Shown here in pieces: positions 17,010-26,888 of a stretch of DNA of 64,000 nt. The stretch spans positions 1,984,001 to 2,048,000 of the forward strand of contig NZ_CP062260.1 of NCBI RefSeq assembly GCF_014863545.1, in the 5' to 3' direction. The translations under genes and the position numbers were made by a program. The DNA is from Paenibacillus sp. JNUCC32 (lineage in GTDB: Bacteria; Bacillota; Bacilli; Paenibacillales; Paenibacillaceae). Positions within the stretch are counted from its first letter, which is position 1; each line of letters opens with the position of its first letter. Under the pieces are notes generated by a model. It was not told the DNA's origin. It saw nothing but the letters and a program-made list of their open reading frames with translations, and ran no database searches.

Positions 17010-18755
17010 ATGAAACCGGAAAAGGATTGGAAGTCCCGCCTGAAGCGATTGACCTTGAAAAATCGAATTCTTTTACTGTTTGCCGCAGCAACATTGATCC
17101 CTTTCATCTGCACCTGTTATCTGTCATACAACACCATTACATCCATTCTGAATACGAAGCTGCAATCCGGCATTCAAAGCAATTTAAAGCAGGTCCGATT
17201 GTCGCTTGAGAACACGCTGGACAATCTGAATCACGTTTCCCAACAACTGACCTTTAAGGGGAATGTCGGTAGGCAGCTTGAGAAGTTTTTGATGGCGAAG
17301 CAGCCGTATGACCGGAGTTATCTGACGGATGAAATCAAAAACCAGCTGAATCTAATCACGTTCACCAATCCCAATGTCGGATTAACGCTGTATTATTTAC
17401 GCGACGATCGGACCACTCTTTTTGAGAATACAGGCATGAAACAGCCATTCGATATCGATGACCTTCCCATCATAGCAGCGTATTATGGCATCACCTATTT
17501 TGGACCGCATATCAGTAAAGATCGATTCAACAATCAATATGTGCTTTCCGCCTTGCGAAAAGTTGATTTGCCGGAGAGGGAAGACGCCTATGTCTACATT
17601 GAGTCCGGTTTCAAGCTGACGCAGAGCATTCTTGATTTGGATGAAGTCAGCAAGCATACCAATCATTTAATTCTGGACAACAATGGAAGGATTTCATACA
17701 GCGAGCTTCAAGATATCTTTCCTGAAAATTCATTTTTTTCGGACGCTCTAGCGCCTTCCCTGGTAACAGGCATTACGTCCGACTATTATTGGTATCGACA
17801 AGTCAGCAATCAGGGCTGGAGTGTGGTCTCGCTTATTGCGAAATCCGACTACAACCGCGAGAAAAATCGCTGGATGATGCAGATGCTGGGGCTGGCGCTG
17901 CTGTTCGCTGTAGTCAGTCTGACCATTGGCTGGCTTCTATGGAAAATGGTGTACCGGCCGCTGTCGCGCTTTAATAAGGAGATCAAATCGATTGCGGGCA
18001 GCAATTTTAATGCGGCTGCCACGCAATCGCGGATCCCGGAATTTGAGATGTTGTTAAACCAGTTTCAACATATGAAGGTTCAGATTACGCAGCTGTATTC
18101 TGAAATCAAGGCAAAGGAGAAGCGCAGAGCGGATCTGGAGATCGAGAAGCTGCAGTATCAGATTAATCCGCATTTTCTGATGAATACGCTGGATACCGCG
18201 CATTGGCTAGCCGTTATGAACGGTCAGGAGGAGATCGACAGGCTTGTCACTTCGTTGAACAAACTGCTTTACTACAATCTCCGTAAAGGCAACAGTGTCG
18301 CGACGATCAGGGATGAGATTGATTCGCTGAAGCAATATCTCATTCTCCAGCAGATTCGATACAATTTTCAGTTCGATGTCAATATTCACGTGGACGACGC
18401 ATTACTCGAAGTGACGGTTCCTAGATTCATTCTGCAGCCGTTGGTTGAAAATTCGCTGTATCACGGGCTAGATGATAACGGCAGAATCGAGGTGGTGGTT
18501 AGAAAGAATGACAGGCTTGAGATCGAAATTCGAGATAACGGCGGGGGGATCTCTGAGGAAAAGATTGAGGCATTGCTTGAGCAGGAACAGACTGAACGCC
18601 ATCGAGTGGGTATGGGAATCGGACTGAATTATGTCAAACGAATGTTAGAATTTCATTACGAAGGGAGAGCGAGTCTTACGGTAACAAGCGAGCTTGGCAA
18701 AGGAACCCGCATCATCATTTCGATACAAATCGAGGAGGAGAATTTAACGAAATGA
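17010..18755 (+). CDS. YesM-type sensor histidine kinase
   Basis: Membrane kinase of 581 residues. The first transmembrane helix lies near residues 22-42 and an extracytoplasmic Cache-like sensor spans about 45-285. The second helix is near 290-312, followed by HAMP. The His_kinase domain has INPHFLMNTLDTAHW (phospho-His at about 388), and the HATPase domain has LQPLVENSLYHG and DNGGGIS. The start at 17010 was chosen for GGGGATG just upstream and a family-like length; the frame is open to 16860. It pairs with the AraC-type regulator that overlaps its stop codon as ATGA. It probably senses the imported sugar, directly or through the binding protein. Confidence 0.9.
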   Translation: MKPEKDWKSRLKRLTLKNRILLLFAAATLIPFICTCYLSYNTITSILNTKLQSGIQSNLKQVRLSLENTLDNLNHVSQQLTFKGNVGRQLEKFLMAKQPYDRSYLTDEIKNQLNLITFTNPNVGLTLYYLRDDRTTLFENTGMKQPFDIDDLPIIAAYYGITYFGPHISKDRFNNQYVLSALRKVDLPEREDAYVYIESGFKLTQSILDLDEVSKHTNHLILDNNGRISYSELQDIFPENSFFSDALAPSLVTGITSDYYWYRQVSNQGWSVVSLIAKSDYNREKNRWMMQMLGLALLFAVVSLTIGWLLWKMVYRPLSRFNKEIKSIAGSNFNAAATQSRIPEFEMLLNQFQHMKVQITQLYSEIKAKEKRRADLEIEKLQYQINPHFLMNTLDTAHWLAVMNGQEEIDRLVTSLNKLLYYNLRKGNSVATIRDEIDSLKQYLILQQIRYNFQFDVNIHVDDALLEVTVPRFILQPLVENSLYHGLDDNGRIEVVVRKNDRLEIEIRDNGGGISEEKIEALLEQEQTERHRVGMGIGLNYVKRMLEFHYEGRASLTVTSELGKGTRIIISIQIEEENLTK

Positions 18756-20176
18756 TCCATGTTCTCATCGTAGACGACGACAAGCTTGTACGTAAGGGAC
18801 TGATGTCTTTTTTGCCATGGGAATCGTTCGGAATGAGAGTTGTAGGCGAAGCTGCCAACGGGGAGAAGGCGCTCGATTTTCTGAAGGCGAATCGGGTAGA
18901 TCTGTTAATGACCGATCTGGCCATGCCGGTAATGTCGGGCATAGAGTTAATTCGGGTTGTGCGCAAGCAATATCCGAATATTGCGATCGCCGTGCTGACT
19001 CTTCATCAGGATTTTGAATACATTCAGGAAGCGCTGCGACTGGGTGCCATTGATTACATTGCCAAGGTTGAGCTTGAAAAAGAACAGTTCGAAGAAGTGT
19101 TTCAGCGCATTCACTCGCGCATTGTGGAAGTGAAGCAGAGGCACAAGAATGAGTCGGATTCGATAGTAGCGGCTTGTTCTTGCGATACGGCCTATGCACT
19201 ATTGACGTACCCGGATGAGCCATTGACAAGCAGAATGGTAGCGGATTGCGTTTCATTGGGCTGGATAGCGGAAGCGGATGGATCTATTCCGATGTGGCTG
19301 ACGGAACTTCCCAAGGAGGTTCCGTCTCATGGCAATGAGGAAGAAGACCCATTGCCGCCGCTTCCAGACGGAACGTGCAGCACCGGATGGCATATGGTAC
19401 GGCTACGGCATACAGCCGGTTTATCTCCATCCGAGCTGCTTCTACGAATACGGGCCTATAGGAGCAGAGATTTTTTCTACGACTGCGACGGCAATGAGCC
19501 CTATCCGATTGAGAAGTCTGTCATGGAGCTGATGGCGGAACGTCCTGAACCGGGAGAAGAAGAGACGGCCACTGTAAAGGAATTACTACACGCCTTCACA
19601 TGGGTCCATGACGATGAAGCCTTTGATAAGCTTTGCAGTCGATTGAAAGAACTGCGTATACCCGTCTCCAAGCTAATGCAATGGATCTATGGATGTATGG
19701 TTGACTGGAACCGGCTTTATAGAGCGATACAACCTGATGATATCAAGATGCCTGACACATTTACGTGCTGGCGGGAGGTTGCGGACTGGCTGAAACAATT
19801 CAGGGAAAATGGGATAACGCTATCAGGCAGCCTGCAGCTGAGCCCCGAAGTGAGCGGCAGCATTATGACCGCGGTCAAAATCGTGCACGACGAACTTGAG
19901 TTGCCGTTATTCGCTATCGATGTCGCGAAGCGGGTCAATCTGAGCCGAAGCTACTTCTATCAATGTTTCAAAGAAATCGTTGGCTATTCCTTCAATGAAT
20001 ATCTGCGCAAGGTACGGATCGATAAGGCGCGAGAATATCTGGAACAGACGGCCAGGCCAATTGTTTGGATTGCCAAGCAAACCGGATACGAGGATGAGAA
20101 ATATTTCAGCAGAACCTTTCGAGAGCAGACAGGCATGCTGCCGAGCGAATATAGACAGCGGTATAAGGCGAGGTAG
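18752..20176 (+). CDS. YesN-type response regulator with AraC DNA-binding domain
   Basis: Regulator of 474 residues. The receiver domain (about 1-120) has acidic residues DDD at 8-10, phosphoacceptor Asp55 in LLMTDLAMPVMSG, and Lys in DYIAKVE. A variable middle region follows, then a C-terminal AraC double helix-turn-helix (about 375-474: FAIDVAKRVNLSRSYFYQCF, then VWIAKQTGYEDEKYFSRTFR). The ATG overlaps the kinase stop (ATGA). It is the expected activator of the divergent LplA-LplB-LplC operon. Confidence 0.9.
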   Translation: MIHVLIVDDDKLVRKGLMSFLPWESFGMRVVGEAANGEKALDFLKANRVDLLMTDLAMPVMSGIELIRVVRKQYPNIAIAVLTLHQDFEYIQEALRLGAIDYIAKVELEKEQFEEVFQRIHSRIVEVKQRHKNESDSIVAACSCDTAYALLTYPDEPLTSRMVADCVSLGWIAEADGSIPMWLTELPKEVPSHGNEEEDPLPPLPDGTCSTGWHMVRLRHTAGLSPSELLLRIRAYRSRDFFYDCDGNEPYPIEKSVMELMAERPEPGEEETATVKELLHAFTWVHDDEAFDKLCSRLKELRIPVSKLMQWIYGCMVDWNRLYRAIQPDDIKMPDTFTCWREVADWLKQFRENGITLSGSLQLSPEVSGSIMTAVKIVHDELELPLFAIDVAKRVNLSRSYFYQCFKEIVGYSFNEYLRKVRIDKAREYLEQTARPIVWIAKQTGYEDEKYFSRTFREQTGMLPSEYRQRYKAR

Positions 20177-20324
20177 AGTAAGAGCTTTTATCTATCGGGT
20201 CCGCAATTTACCAAGGATAATGAAGATTTTGAGCATCACAAGTTTGCAATAATCAGTTGTTGTTGAACGAATGTTGTTGGGTTATCACCCTTATGGTTAT
20301 TGATAAACGCTCAGACAACATACG

Positions 20325-20360
20325 CCCCAGCCTAGGAGAATATATAGGCTGGGCTTTTTA
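20325..20360 (+). terminator. Rho-independent terminator of yesM-yesN
   Basis: CCCAGCCTA (20326-20334) / TAGGCTGGG (20345-20353), then CTTTTTA. The 320-nt gap 20177-20497 holds nothing else recognisable apart from the promoter region of the S41 gene. Confidence 0.82.
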
Positions 20361-20497
20361 TTTGCACTAGAGATTTCGAGGGATAGTTTATATAATATGT
20401 AATATATTAACATTCCACGTGTTAGAAAGGCGAAGCAGGTCCTAGATTTGCAAGAATGACTAAAGAGATAAATTATTGAGCTGAAAGGTGGAAAAAG

Positions 20498-22285
20498 GTG
20501 AGACTAAAAAAAAGAAGAGACCGGATGTTCTTTGTGTTTATCAGTGTATTGTTTATCCTCATTACTGCAGGATGTTTTGCATCACAGGAGGCTCATCAGC
20601 TTGAGCAAGTGAAAGAGCAAGTGAAAGAGCAAGTGAAAGAGCAGAAGCAGGAGCAGGGGCAGGAGTACGACAAAGGAAGTGGAATGAAATTTTCCAGCCT
20701 TTCTGAACAGAAGATCGAGGATATCGCTAAGCTCAGTAAGGTATGGGGATTGGTGAAATATTACCATCCTAAGGTTGTATCTGGGGAAATAAATTGGGAT
20801 TATGAGCTTTTTCGTGTGATGCCTTCTATTATAGATGAAAATTCGGATGTGAACTCAATCCTCTATGATTGGGTTCATACGTTAGGTAATGAGAACGTCC
20901 CCGGGGCTCTTGAGCAGCTATACCAAATTCCCGAGGATTATAAACATCTCAGACCAACTACAGATTGGTCCAAGGACGAGGAATATCTCGGAGCAGATCT
21001 GAGTCTTGAATTATCAATGCTTTTGAATTCGAACATTTCAGACCGAGAACATGCATATGTAAGTTTTAAGGATGATTCACCCCAACCGAGTATGCATAAT
21101 GAAAACTCTTATATAAATATGAAATTTGATGATACAGGCTACAGATTACTTGGTTTATTCCGCTATTGGAATATTATTGAATATTATTATCCTTATAAAG
21201 ATGTCATCGAAGAGGATTGGGATCGAGTGCTTCTGGAATTTATCCCTAAAATGATAGATGGGTCTGATTATGACTCCTATTACATGACCTTAGCAGAACT
21301 GACAACTAGAATACATGATTCTCATGCCTATTTGTTGGGCAAAAACAGAAAGACTGTTACTGACTATTTTGGATTGTATCAGCTTCCCGTAAACTTTATC
21401 GAAATTAATAATCAGATTGTTATCAGTAAAGTAATAAACGAATGTGGACTTGAAGTCGGAGACATTGTGCTAAACGTTGGCGACGATAGTATCGAAGAAT
21501 TATTAGAAAATAGAAGAAAATATATATCACAGTCTCGAGAAGACACGTCAGCTCATTTCTTTCCTGCATTATTCCGAACTCAACAGAAGAATACTGACGT
21601 TACCGTTATCCGACAGGGAAATACGATGAAAATAAGTGCAACAGGCTATCGACAATGGTTTAATTTCTTTGTTGATACGAAATCGCAAGCAATGGAGAAT
21701 GGAGACATCTACTATATCAATGCCGGTCTGTTGGAAGAAGGAGAGATTGATAAACTCATGAAGGAATGGTGGAATACAAAAGGTTTAATTCTTGATCTTA
21801 GAAACTACCCTACTAGCGAACTTTCCTATAAATTAGCTCAATATCTGATCCCTTCCGAAAAAGAGTTTGCCAAATTGTCATATCCTAATCCTGCAATACC
21901 AGGTGAATTTTATTATATGCATATTTTCTCAGGGAAGCCTCAAAATATAAATGACGAGGTTTACAAAGGAAAACTCGTGATGTTAATCAATGAACATACG
22001 ATAAGTAACGGTGAATTTACAACGATGTCGCTGAGAAATACAGAAAATTCAATAGTTCTTGGGAGGCCTACTGCCGGAGCTGACGGTAATAAAGTTATAT
22101 TTACTCTACCAGGAAATATAAAAACTGCAATAAGTGGAAGAGGAGTATTTTATCCAGATAAAAAACCAACGCAAAGAATAGGAGTGCAGCCTGATATTCG
22201 TCTTGATCCAACCATTGAAGGAATGATGGAAGGTAGGGACGAGTATGTTGAGAAAGCCGTAGAAATAATTAAAGCTGATTATTAA
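20498..22285 (+). CDS. S41-family peptidase lipoprotein
   Basis: Tail-specific protease-like lipoprotein of 595 residues. The signal peptide has lipobox ITAGC (Cys26). A charged linker made of VKEQ repeats (residues about 36-50) comes from a 12-nt tandem repeat. The S41 domain lies at about 380-575: the core GLILDLRNYPTS and the nucleophile region HTISNGEFTTM (Ser in the T-x-S-x-G-E pattern), followed by VLGRPTAGADG. A PDZ-like stretch precedes it (about 310-380). The GTG start follows AAAGGTGG. Codon use is more A+T-rich than in its neighbours, and it stands alone, so it may be acquired. Confidence 0.83.
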   Translation: MRLKKRRDRMFFVFISVLFILITAGCFASQEAHQLEQVKEQVKEQVKEQKQEQGQEYDKGSGMKFSSLSEQKIEDIAKLSKVWGLVKYYHPKVVSGEINWDYELFRVMPSIIDENSDVNSILYDWVHTLGNENVPGALEQLYQIPEDYKHLRPTTDWSKDEEYLGADLSLELSMLLNSNISDREHAYVSFKDDSPQPSMHNENSYINMKFDDTGYRLLGLFRYWNIIEYYYPYKDVIEEDWDRVLLEFIPKMIDGSDYDSYYMTLAELTTRIHDSHAYLLGKNRKTVTDYFGLYQLPVNFIEINNQIVISKVINECGLEVGDIVLNVGDDSIEELLENRRKYISQSREDTSAHFFPALFRTQQKNTDVTVIRQGNTMKISATGYRQWFNFFVDTKSQAMENGDIYYINAGLLEEGEIDKLMKEWWNTKGLILDLRNYPTSELSYKLAQYLIPSEKEFAKLSYPNPAIPGEFYYMHIFSGKPQNINDEVYKGKLVMLINEHTISNGEFTTMSLRNTENSIVLGRPTAGADGNKVIFTLPGNIKTAISGRGVFYPDKKPTQRIGVQPDIRLDPTIEGMMEGRDEYVEKAVEIIKADY

Positions 22286-22344
22286 ACAAAGGCGAGGCAA
22301 ATGGCTACATGCACGAAAGCTAAAGGTAATGAATTCATCCACGC

Positions 22345-22376
22345 AAACAGCGTGTACCGATAGGTACACGCTGTTT
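22345..22376. terminator. bidirectional hairpin between convergent genes
   Basis: AAACAGCGTGTACC (22345-22358) / GGTACACGCTGTTT (22363-22376), a 14-bp perfect stem with GATA loop. The T tails are short on both sides. Confidence 0.65.
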
Positions 22377-22398
22377 AGGCTTAACTCTAGCATCGATT

Positions 22399-25300
22399 TC
22401 AACTGTCCAATTGTTGATTTAAGATATTCAGCAGCTCCGCAGCCTGGAGCAGCAATGCCTCCTTGGCGGCCGGAACGATATAGTCATTCATTTTCGGATC
22501 TGCAAGATCTCGGGTGAATTTCTCAAGATGGTGGATGGCCTGAGTCGTATGTTTTTTGAGCAATTGATGTTCGGTTTGCTTCAGGCTGTTCTCCAATTGA
22601 TTCGCGAGCGGCTTAAGAATCTCGCCCGAAGCCAGTCGAAGATTGAATTCCTGTTGAAGTTTCTCTGTCAATTGTTCCGCTGTCGCACGGACTTCAACCA
22701 CTACCAAGTTGGAGAGTACGGTGATACCGTTCAGAACAACCGTGGCCTGTAGTTCTGCCCTCCCGGCACCTATAGCTTGTATGGTACCAGAATCGGACAC
22801 GGTGATGATGCCTTCGTCAGAGCTCTTATAGTTGATCGAAGCTTTGGCCAAGTCTGCGGATTTTCCATTAAACAGGGTTCCGCTCAGCACAAGCTGTGCC
22901 TGGTCGCCAACAGTGAGTAACGATTCATCCAAATTCAATGCGACTTCTTTTAAGGCGATTGGGAGCTTCTTGAGATGGGAGCCTTCCGCATAATAAATTC
23001 CGCCATCTTCTGCCAAGGTCATGAGGTTGACGCTGTCCGCTATTTTTTTGGAATCCATTGTTTCCGGATTGATCACCGTTAGAGTACGACCGACCGTGGT
23101 GTAGAGCAGACCATCGTCGCCAAAACGGATAAAATAAGGTCTCCATGTACTTCCGGACGGGGTATTCGGATATAACAGCTTGCTCTTTTTGATCATCTGT
23201 GATGCTGCGTCCATAGCGAAGACCGAATATACGGTGGTTCCTGAAGCTGTTTTCCCCCAAGTCACACCCCATAAAAGCCCGTCTGGCCCTTCCTTCAGGT
23301 CACCGATTAGCTGGTGGGATGTCATGCCGGGGATCGCAGGGGAGAACTCCTTGACTTTGCTTTTGGTTTTGGGATCAAAAATAAACATTTTGGCTTCCGA
23401 AGCTGCGGGGGTCGAGCCTCCGCCACCATGGATCGTTGTTCCTCCATAGACCAGACCGTCTTTATAGGCAACGGACATCACGCTTTGATTCTCCACAATA
23501 TCCGGAATGGTGGTCCAAGTATCGGTTGGTTCATCGTACATGGTCAATGCCCCTTTAACGAGACCATAGTCGGCGATCGTTCCGATGAACAGCTGGTCGT
23601 CGCCTGAAGCAAAAGCGAACGGCCTGCTCTGACCATCCTCAATATTGAATGCGAGCGAAGGATTGACGTCTTTCTTGTACGGTTGGGATGGATCGTATCT
23701 GTAGATGACAGCCCCCCCATAGGTGCCGAAATATACTTTATCGTTTAAAAAGCCGATCCCTTCGATTTGTGGAAAGACACGTTTCTGTAGTTCATACGCA
23801 TTGGAAACTGGATTAAAGATGGATAAGGCTGTATGGAAGCCGCCCATATACAGTTTCCCTTCCGGCCCCATCTCCATGCTCTGAATATCAATGCCTTCCG
23901 CTTCAATTTCAGGCATAATGGTTTCGACAGACCGATCTTCAGGATCAAATAATACGTATTCCAGCTTTTCTGTTACCATGGCCAGCAAGGTTTTGCCGGC
24001 TTTATGCCCGGTTTGAGGAGTAACCCAATCATATGCCCGCACCGTTGAATTTGGCAGAACGACACCTTCTAAAGGGATGACTTCATTGGTTGCCGTATTA
24101 TAGGTGACTAGTTCACTGTTAACTACATTCCGGAAATACACCAGATCTCTGTCCAGTGGGGAAGGAGGGGAGATCATACTGTCAAAACGGGTTGGAGAAG
24201 GCCAAGGGAGAGATTGAAGCACTTCTTCGGTTTCTTCATCCAAGATAAACAGGGTAGTAGCGCCCGAACGTACGAACAGCTTTCCATTATACGACCAGAT
24301 GTCGGCGATCATGTCATTGGCTCCGGAGTTCGGGAGCTTGACTTCAGATTGTTCACCTGTTTGACGATCAATCTTGTATAAAAAAGCAGGATTTCCCACC
24401 CCGACATAGATATACTGCTCTGTCACACCGATTCCTCGAGCGTACATGACGTTCTCACGAACGCTTCCGAGATCACGGAATTGATTGGAAGCAATATCAT
24501 ACTCGAAGATTTTGGAGTTTGGGTACGTGGCCCCGTAAATTTTGCCGTCCGAGGTGGCTGCCAAATCCCAGACCAGCTTTTCAGATGGATTGACGCCTAC
24601 AGACTCCAACGTTTTCGCGGCAGGGGAATAACGATACAGCATGCCGTTCTCCACGCCGGATATGTATACATTGCCGTCGGAACCGGCTGTTACACCGTAT
24701 ACCGTGTTCACGCCTTGGACCGGAGAGGAATAGATGACTTCGCCGGTTGAGGCATCCAGTGCATAGAAAGTCGAAGGCGTTCCATTCGTTGCAAAGTAAA
24801 CCTCGCCGTTCGCCATGGCGGCCCCGCTGGTTTTGACCGTTTTCGTCGCGGCTCCCAGGTCAATCGGATCCCCGAAGGCAACGGGGATATCTGCTGCAGT
24901 GGATGCGGACACGGTCATATGATCGAAATAGGCGGTACTGTAGCCGGCAGTACCGGAGTACAGCATAATCTTGGCTGTAACGGCACCGGCTGGCGCGACG
25001 CTTTCATGCGTAAAGTCCAACCAATCGCTGCTTACGGAGGATAGGGAGGAGCGGCTGTTGCTGATTTCCTTATTATCGGCATCGTAGTAATAAACAATCA
25101 TCGCCACCGAACCTTGTTCCAGCCAGGTTTTCACGGAGGTGACATAACTGCTTCCTTCCGTGACCGGAAAGGAAGAACTGATTAATCCCAGTGACTTTGG
25201 CCCTCCATCGACCATCTTTAAAGCGTAGTTTCCCTCATAGCTTTTGGAATCTGTGATCGAGATGGAATATTCGTCAGTCAGCGGTGACCAATAATAAGTC

Positions 25301-25479
25301 CAGCCCGGTATTTCACTACCACTTCCCAAGGTTTCAAAGCCCGCGTTGTTAATGACGGGAGAGGAATTGGAGACCATCATGGTGGAGCTCTGGGCAAATC
25401 CAGAAGCAAAAGGTACAAGTGAACTTAAAGTTAAGGAATAAGTGAACAGGATGGCCGTTTTTTTAATCCAGGATTTCAT
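22399..25479 (-). CDS. secreted beta-propeller protein with CBM-like, Ig-like and FIMAH-like domains
   Basis: Exported protein of 1026 residues, similar in architecture to the one at 5523-8354. The signal peptide (about 1-29) ends near SGFAQS. A CBM4/9-like jelly roll (about 38-193: NNAGFETLGSGSEIPGW, YFDHMTVSAS) comes next. Propeller blades follow to about 830 (for example GEVYFATNGTPSTFYALDAS; GKIYGATYPNSKIFEYD). An Ig-like BIG2 domain spans about 845-930. The C-terminal helical tail (LENSLKQTEHQLLKKHTTQA) resembles the FIMAH domain that anchors or ends many Paenibacillus glycan-acting proteins. No catalytic residues were found. It is a single-gene unit, convergent with the S41 gene. Confidence 0.83.
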   Translation of the reverse strand: MKSWIKKTAILFTYSLTLSSLVPFASGFAQSSTMMVSNSSPVINNAGFETLGSGSEIPGWTYYWSPLTDEYSISITDSKSYEGNYALKMVDGGPKSLGLISSSFPVTEGSSYVTSVKTWLEQGSVAMIVYYYDADNKEISNSRSSLSSVSSDWLDFTHESVAPAGAVTAKIMLYSGTAGYSTAYFDHMTVSASTAADIPVAFGDPIDLGAATKTVKTSGAAMANGEVYFATNGTPSTFYALDASTGEVIYSSPVQGVNTVYGVTAGSDGNVYISGVENGMLYRYSPAAKTLESVGVNPSEKLVWDLAATSDGKIYGATYPNSKIFEYDIASNQFRDLGSVRENVMYARGIGVTEQYIYVGVGNPAFLYKIDRQTGEQSEVKLPNSGANDMIADIWSYNGKLFVRSGATTLFILDEETEEVLQSLPWPSPTRFDSMISPPSPLDRDLVYFRNVVNSELVTYNTATNEVIPLEGVVLPNSTVRAYDWVTPQTGHKAGKTLLAMVTEKLEYVLFDPEDRSVETIMPEIEAEGIDIQSMEMGPEGKLYMGGFHTALSIFNPVSNAYELQKRVFPQIEGIGFLNDKVYFGTYGGAVIYRYDPSQPYKKDVNPSLAFNIEDGQSRPFAFASGDDQLFIGTIADYGLVKGALTMYDEPTDTWTTIPDIVENQSVMSVAYKDGLVYGGTTIHGGGGSTPAASEAKMFIFDPKTKSKVKEFSPAIPGMTSHQLIGDLKEGPDGLLWGVTWGKTASGTTVYSVFAMDAASQMIKKSKLLYPNTPSGSTWRPYFIRFGDDGLLYTTVGRTLTVINPETMDSKKIADSVNLMTLAEDGGIYYAEGSHLKKLPIALKEVALNLDESLLTVGDQAQLVLSGTLFNGKSADLAKASINYKSSDEGIITVSDSGTIQAIGAGRAELQATVVLNGITVLSNLVVVEVRATAEQLTEKLQQEFNLRLASGEILKPLANQLENSLKQTEHQLLKKHTTQAIHHLEKFTRDLADPKMNDYIVPAAKEALLLQAAELLNILNQQLDS

Positions 25480-25757
25480 GAATTTCCTCCTTTATGCGGT
25501 AAATTTCGATAAACTATTTGATTTTGTTGTTTGCGTTCTCCTTTCTAGTTCAATAGTGGTAAAAATGTAAATAGATTATATGAGGGGCCATATATAATGT
25601 CAATGTCTTTAAATTCTCTATAAATATGCTGTGCCTATACTCTCCCCAAAGGTCTTGTCTCAGCCTTATAAAGCTACCAGACCTGGATATATGAGGATAT
25701 TGAACGTAAATGGAATTCCTGCAAGTTTATATGCCGAGTTATCAACTTTTATAGACA

Positions 25758-26888
25758 TCATCGCCCTATAGGCAGAAAAACGGTAAATGTAGTACCTTCA
25801 TGAGACTGACTCGCAACGCGGATGAACCCGCCGTGGGCTCTTACAAAATGATGGGCGATAGATAACCCGAGCCCCGTACCGCCTGTATGCCTCGAGCGCG
25901 CTTCGTCTACGCGGTAAAATCGATCGAATAGGTAGGGCAGCTCTTCCGCCGGTATTCCGATGCCGGTATCGATCACCGAGACACATGCAAAGAACGCATT
26001 CCTATCAAAGACCCGGTCTTCGATTTCAACAGTAATCTTCCCTCCACGAGGCGTGTAACGAATCGCATTAGTCAGCAAATTAATGAATACTTGCGTGATC
26101 CGTCTCGCATCGGCCATAACGGTAACCGGACTCGAAATCGTATAAAGACAAACGTCTAAACCGTTTTCTTCCGCTTCGTATTTCACGTCGTCCACAATTC
26201 GTTCTAGGTGCATCGTCAGATCGAGCGGTTTGCGTTCGAGCAACAACCGGCCCGATTCGGCCAGCGACAATATATGAAGATCGTTCACAAGCTGACTGAG
26301 CCGGATTACCTCATCGTGAAGCCGAAGCAGCATTTCCGGCGGGACATGATGACCGGCCTGCTGATAATTCTCCAGTTTAAGCTGCATCACGGAGAGCGGC
26401 GTGCGAAGCTCGTGAGCAATGTCGGCCACCAGTCGCCTGCGGGTCTCTTCGGCTTCACGCAGACGGAACGTCATATCGTTGAACGTTTGGGCAACTTTCC
26501 CATACTCATCTTTCGTGTCTACAGGTACTTTGACGTTCAGGTCACCCTGCGCCACGCGCTCTATGGCGGCTATAAGTTTTTTGAGCGGGAGGGTAAGCAC
26601 CCCCGACATCCAATAACTGAAGAACAACCCGATCGCAACAAAAAAGAACAAGCGCACGCCGTGCGTGACATTAAGCAGTTCGTTCAGCTGCATATTGTCA
26701 AGGATATAAGATTTAAAAATTTCGATTTGCTCTTCGGGCGATGCGCTCAAATAGTTGGCATCGATTTGTTCCCTTTGAAATTGATCGATCAAGCCGCTTG
26801 TGTAAACCTGCGTTGTCAGGGAGAACGTGATGCTTACAATGAAAACGATCAGTCCCATACAGGCAAACATTTTCATACGGACCGTCAT
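25758..26888 (-). CDS. sensor histidine kinase (HAMP-HisKA-HATPase)
   Basis: Kinase of 376 residues. It has an N-terminal transmembrane helix, a short extracytoplasmic loop, a second helix near residues 75-95 and a HAMP domain (about 95-148). HisKA contains DIAHELRTPLSVMQ (phospho-His). The HATPase has N box NLLTNAIRYTP, G1 VIDTGIGIP, F box LFDRFYRVDEARS and G2 GTGLGLSIAHHFV. Its start overlaps the regulator stop codon as ATGA. The small sensor loop suggests envelope stress or a membrane signal. The pair has no adjacent obvious target operon. Confidence 0.9.
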   Translation of the reverse strand: MTVRMKMFACMGLIVFIVSITFSLTTQVYTSGLIDQFQREQIDANYLSASPEEQIEIFKSYILDNMQLNELLNVTHGVRLFFFVAIGLFFSYWMSGVLTLPLKKLIAAIERVAQGDLNVKVPVDTKDEYGKVAQTFNDMTFRLREAEETRRRLVADIAHELRTPLSVMQLKLENYQQAGHHVPPEMLLRLHDEVIRLSQLVNDLHILSLAESGRLLLERKPLDLTMHLERIVDDVKYEAEENGLDVCLYTISSPVTVMADARRITQVFINLLTNAIRYTPRGGKITVEIEDRVFDRNAFFACVSVIDTGIGIPAEELPYLFDRFYRVDEARSRHTGGTGLGLSIAHHFVRAHGGFIRVASQSHEGTTFTVFLPIGR

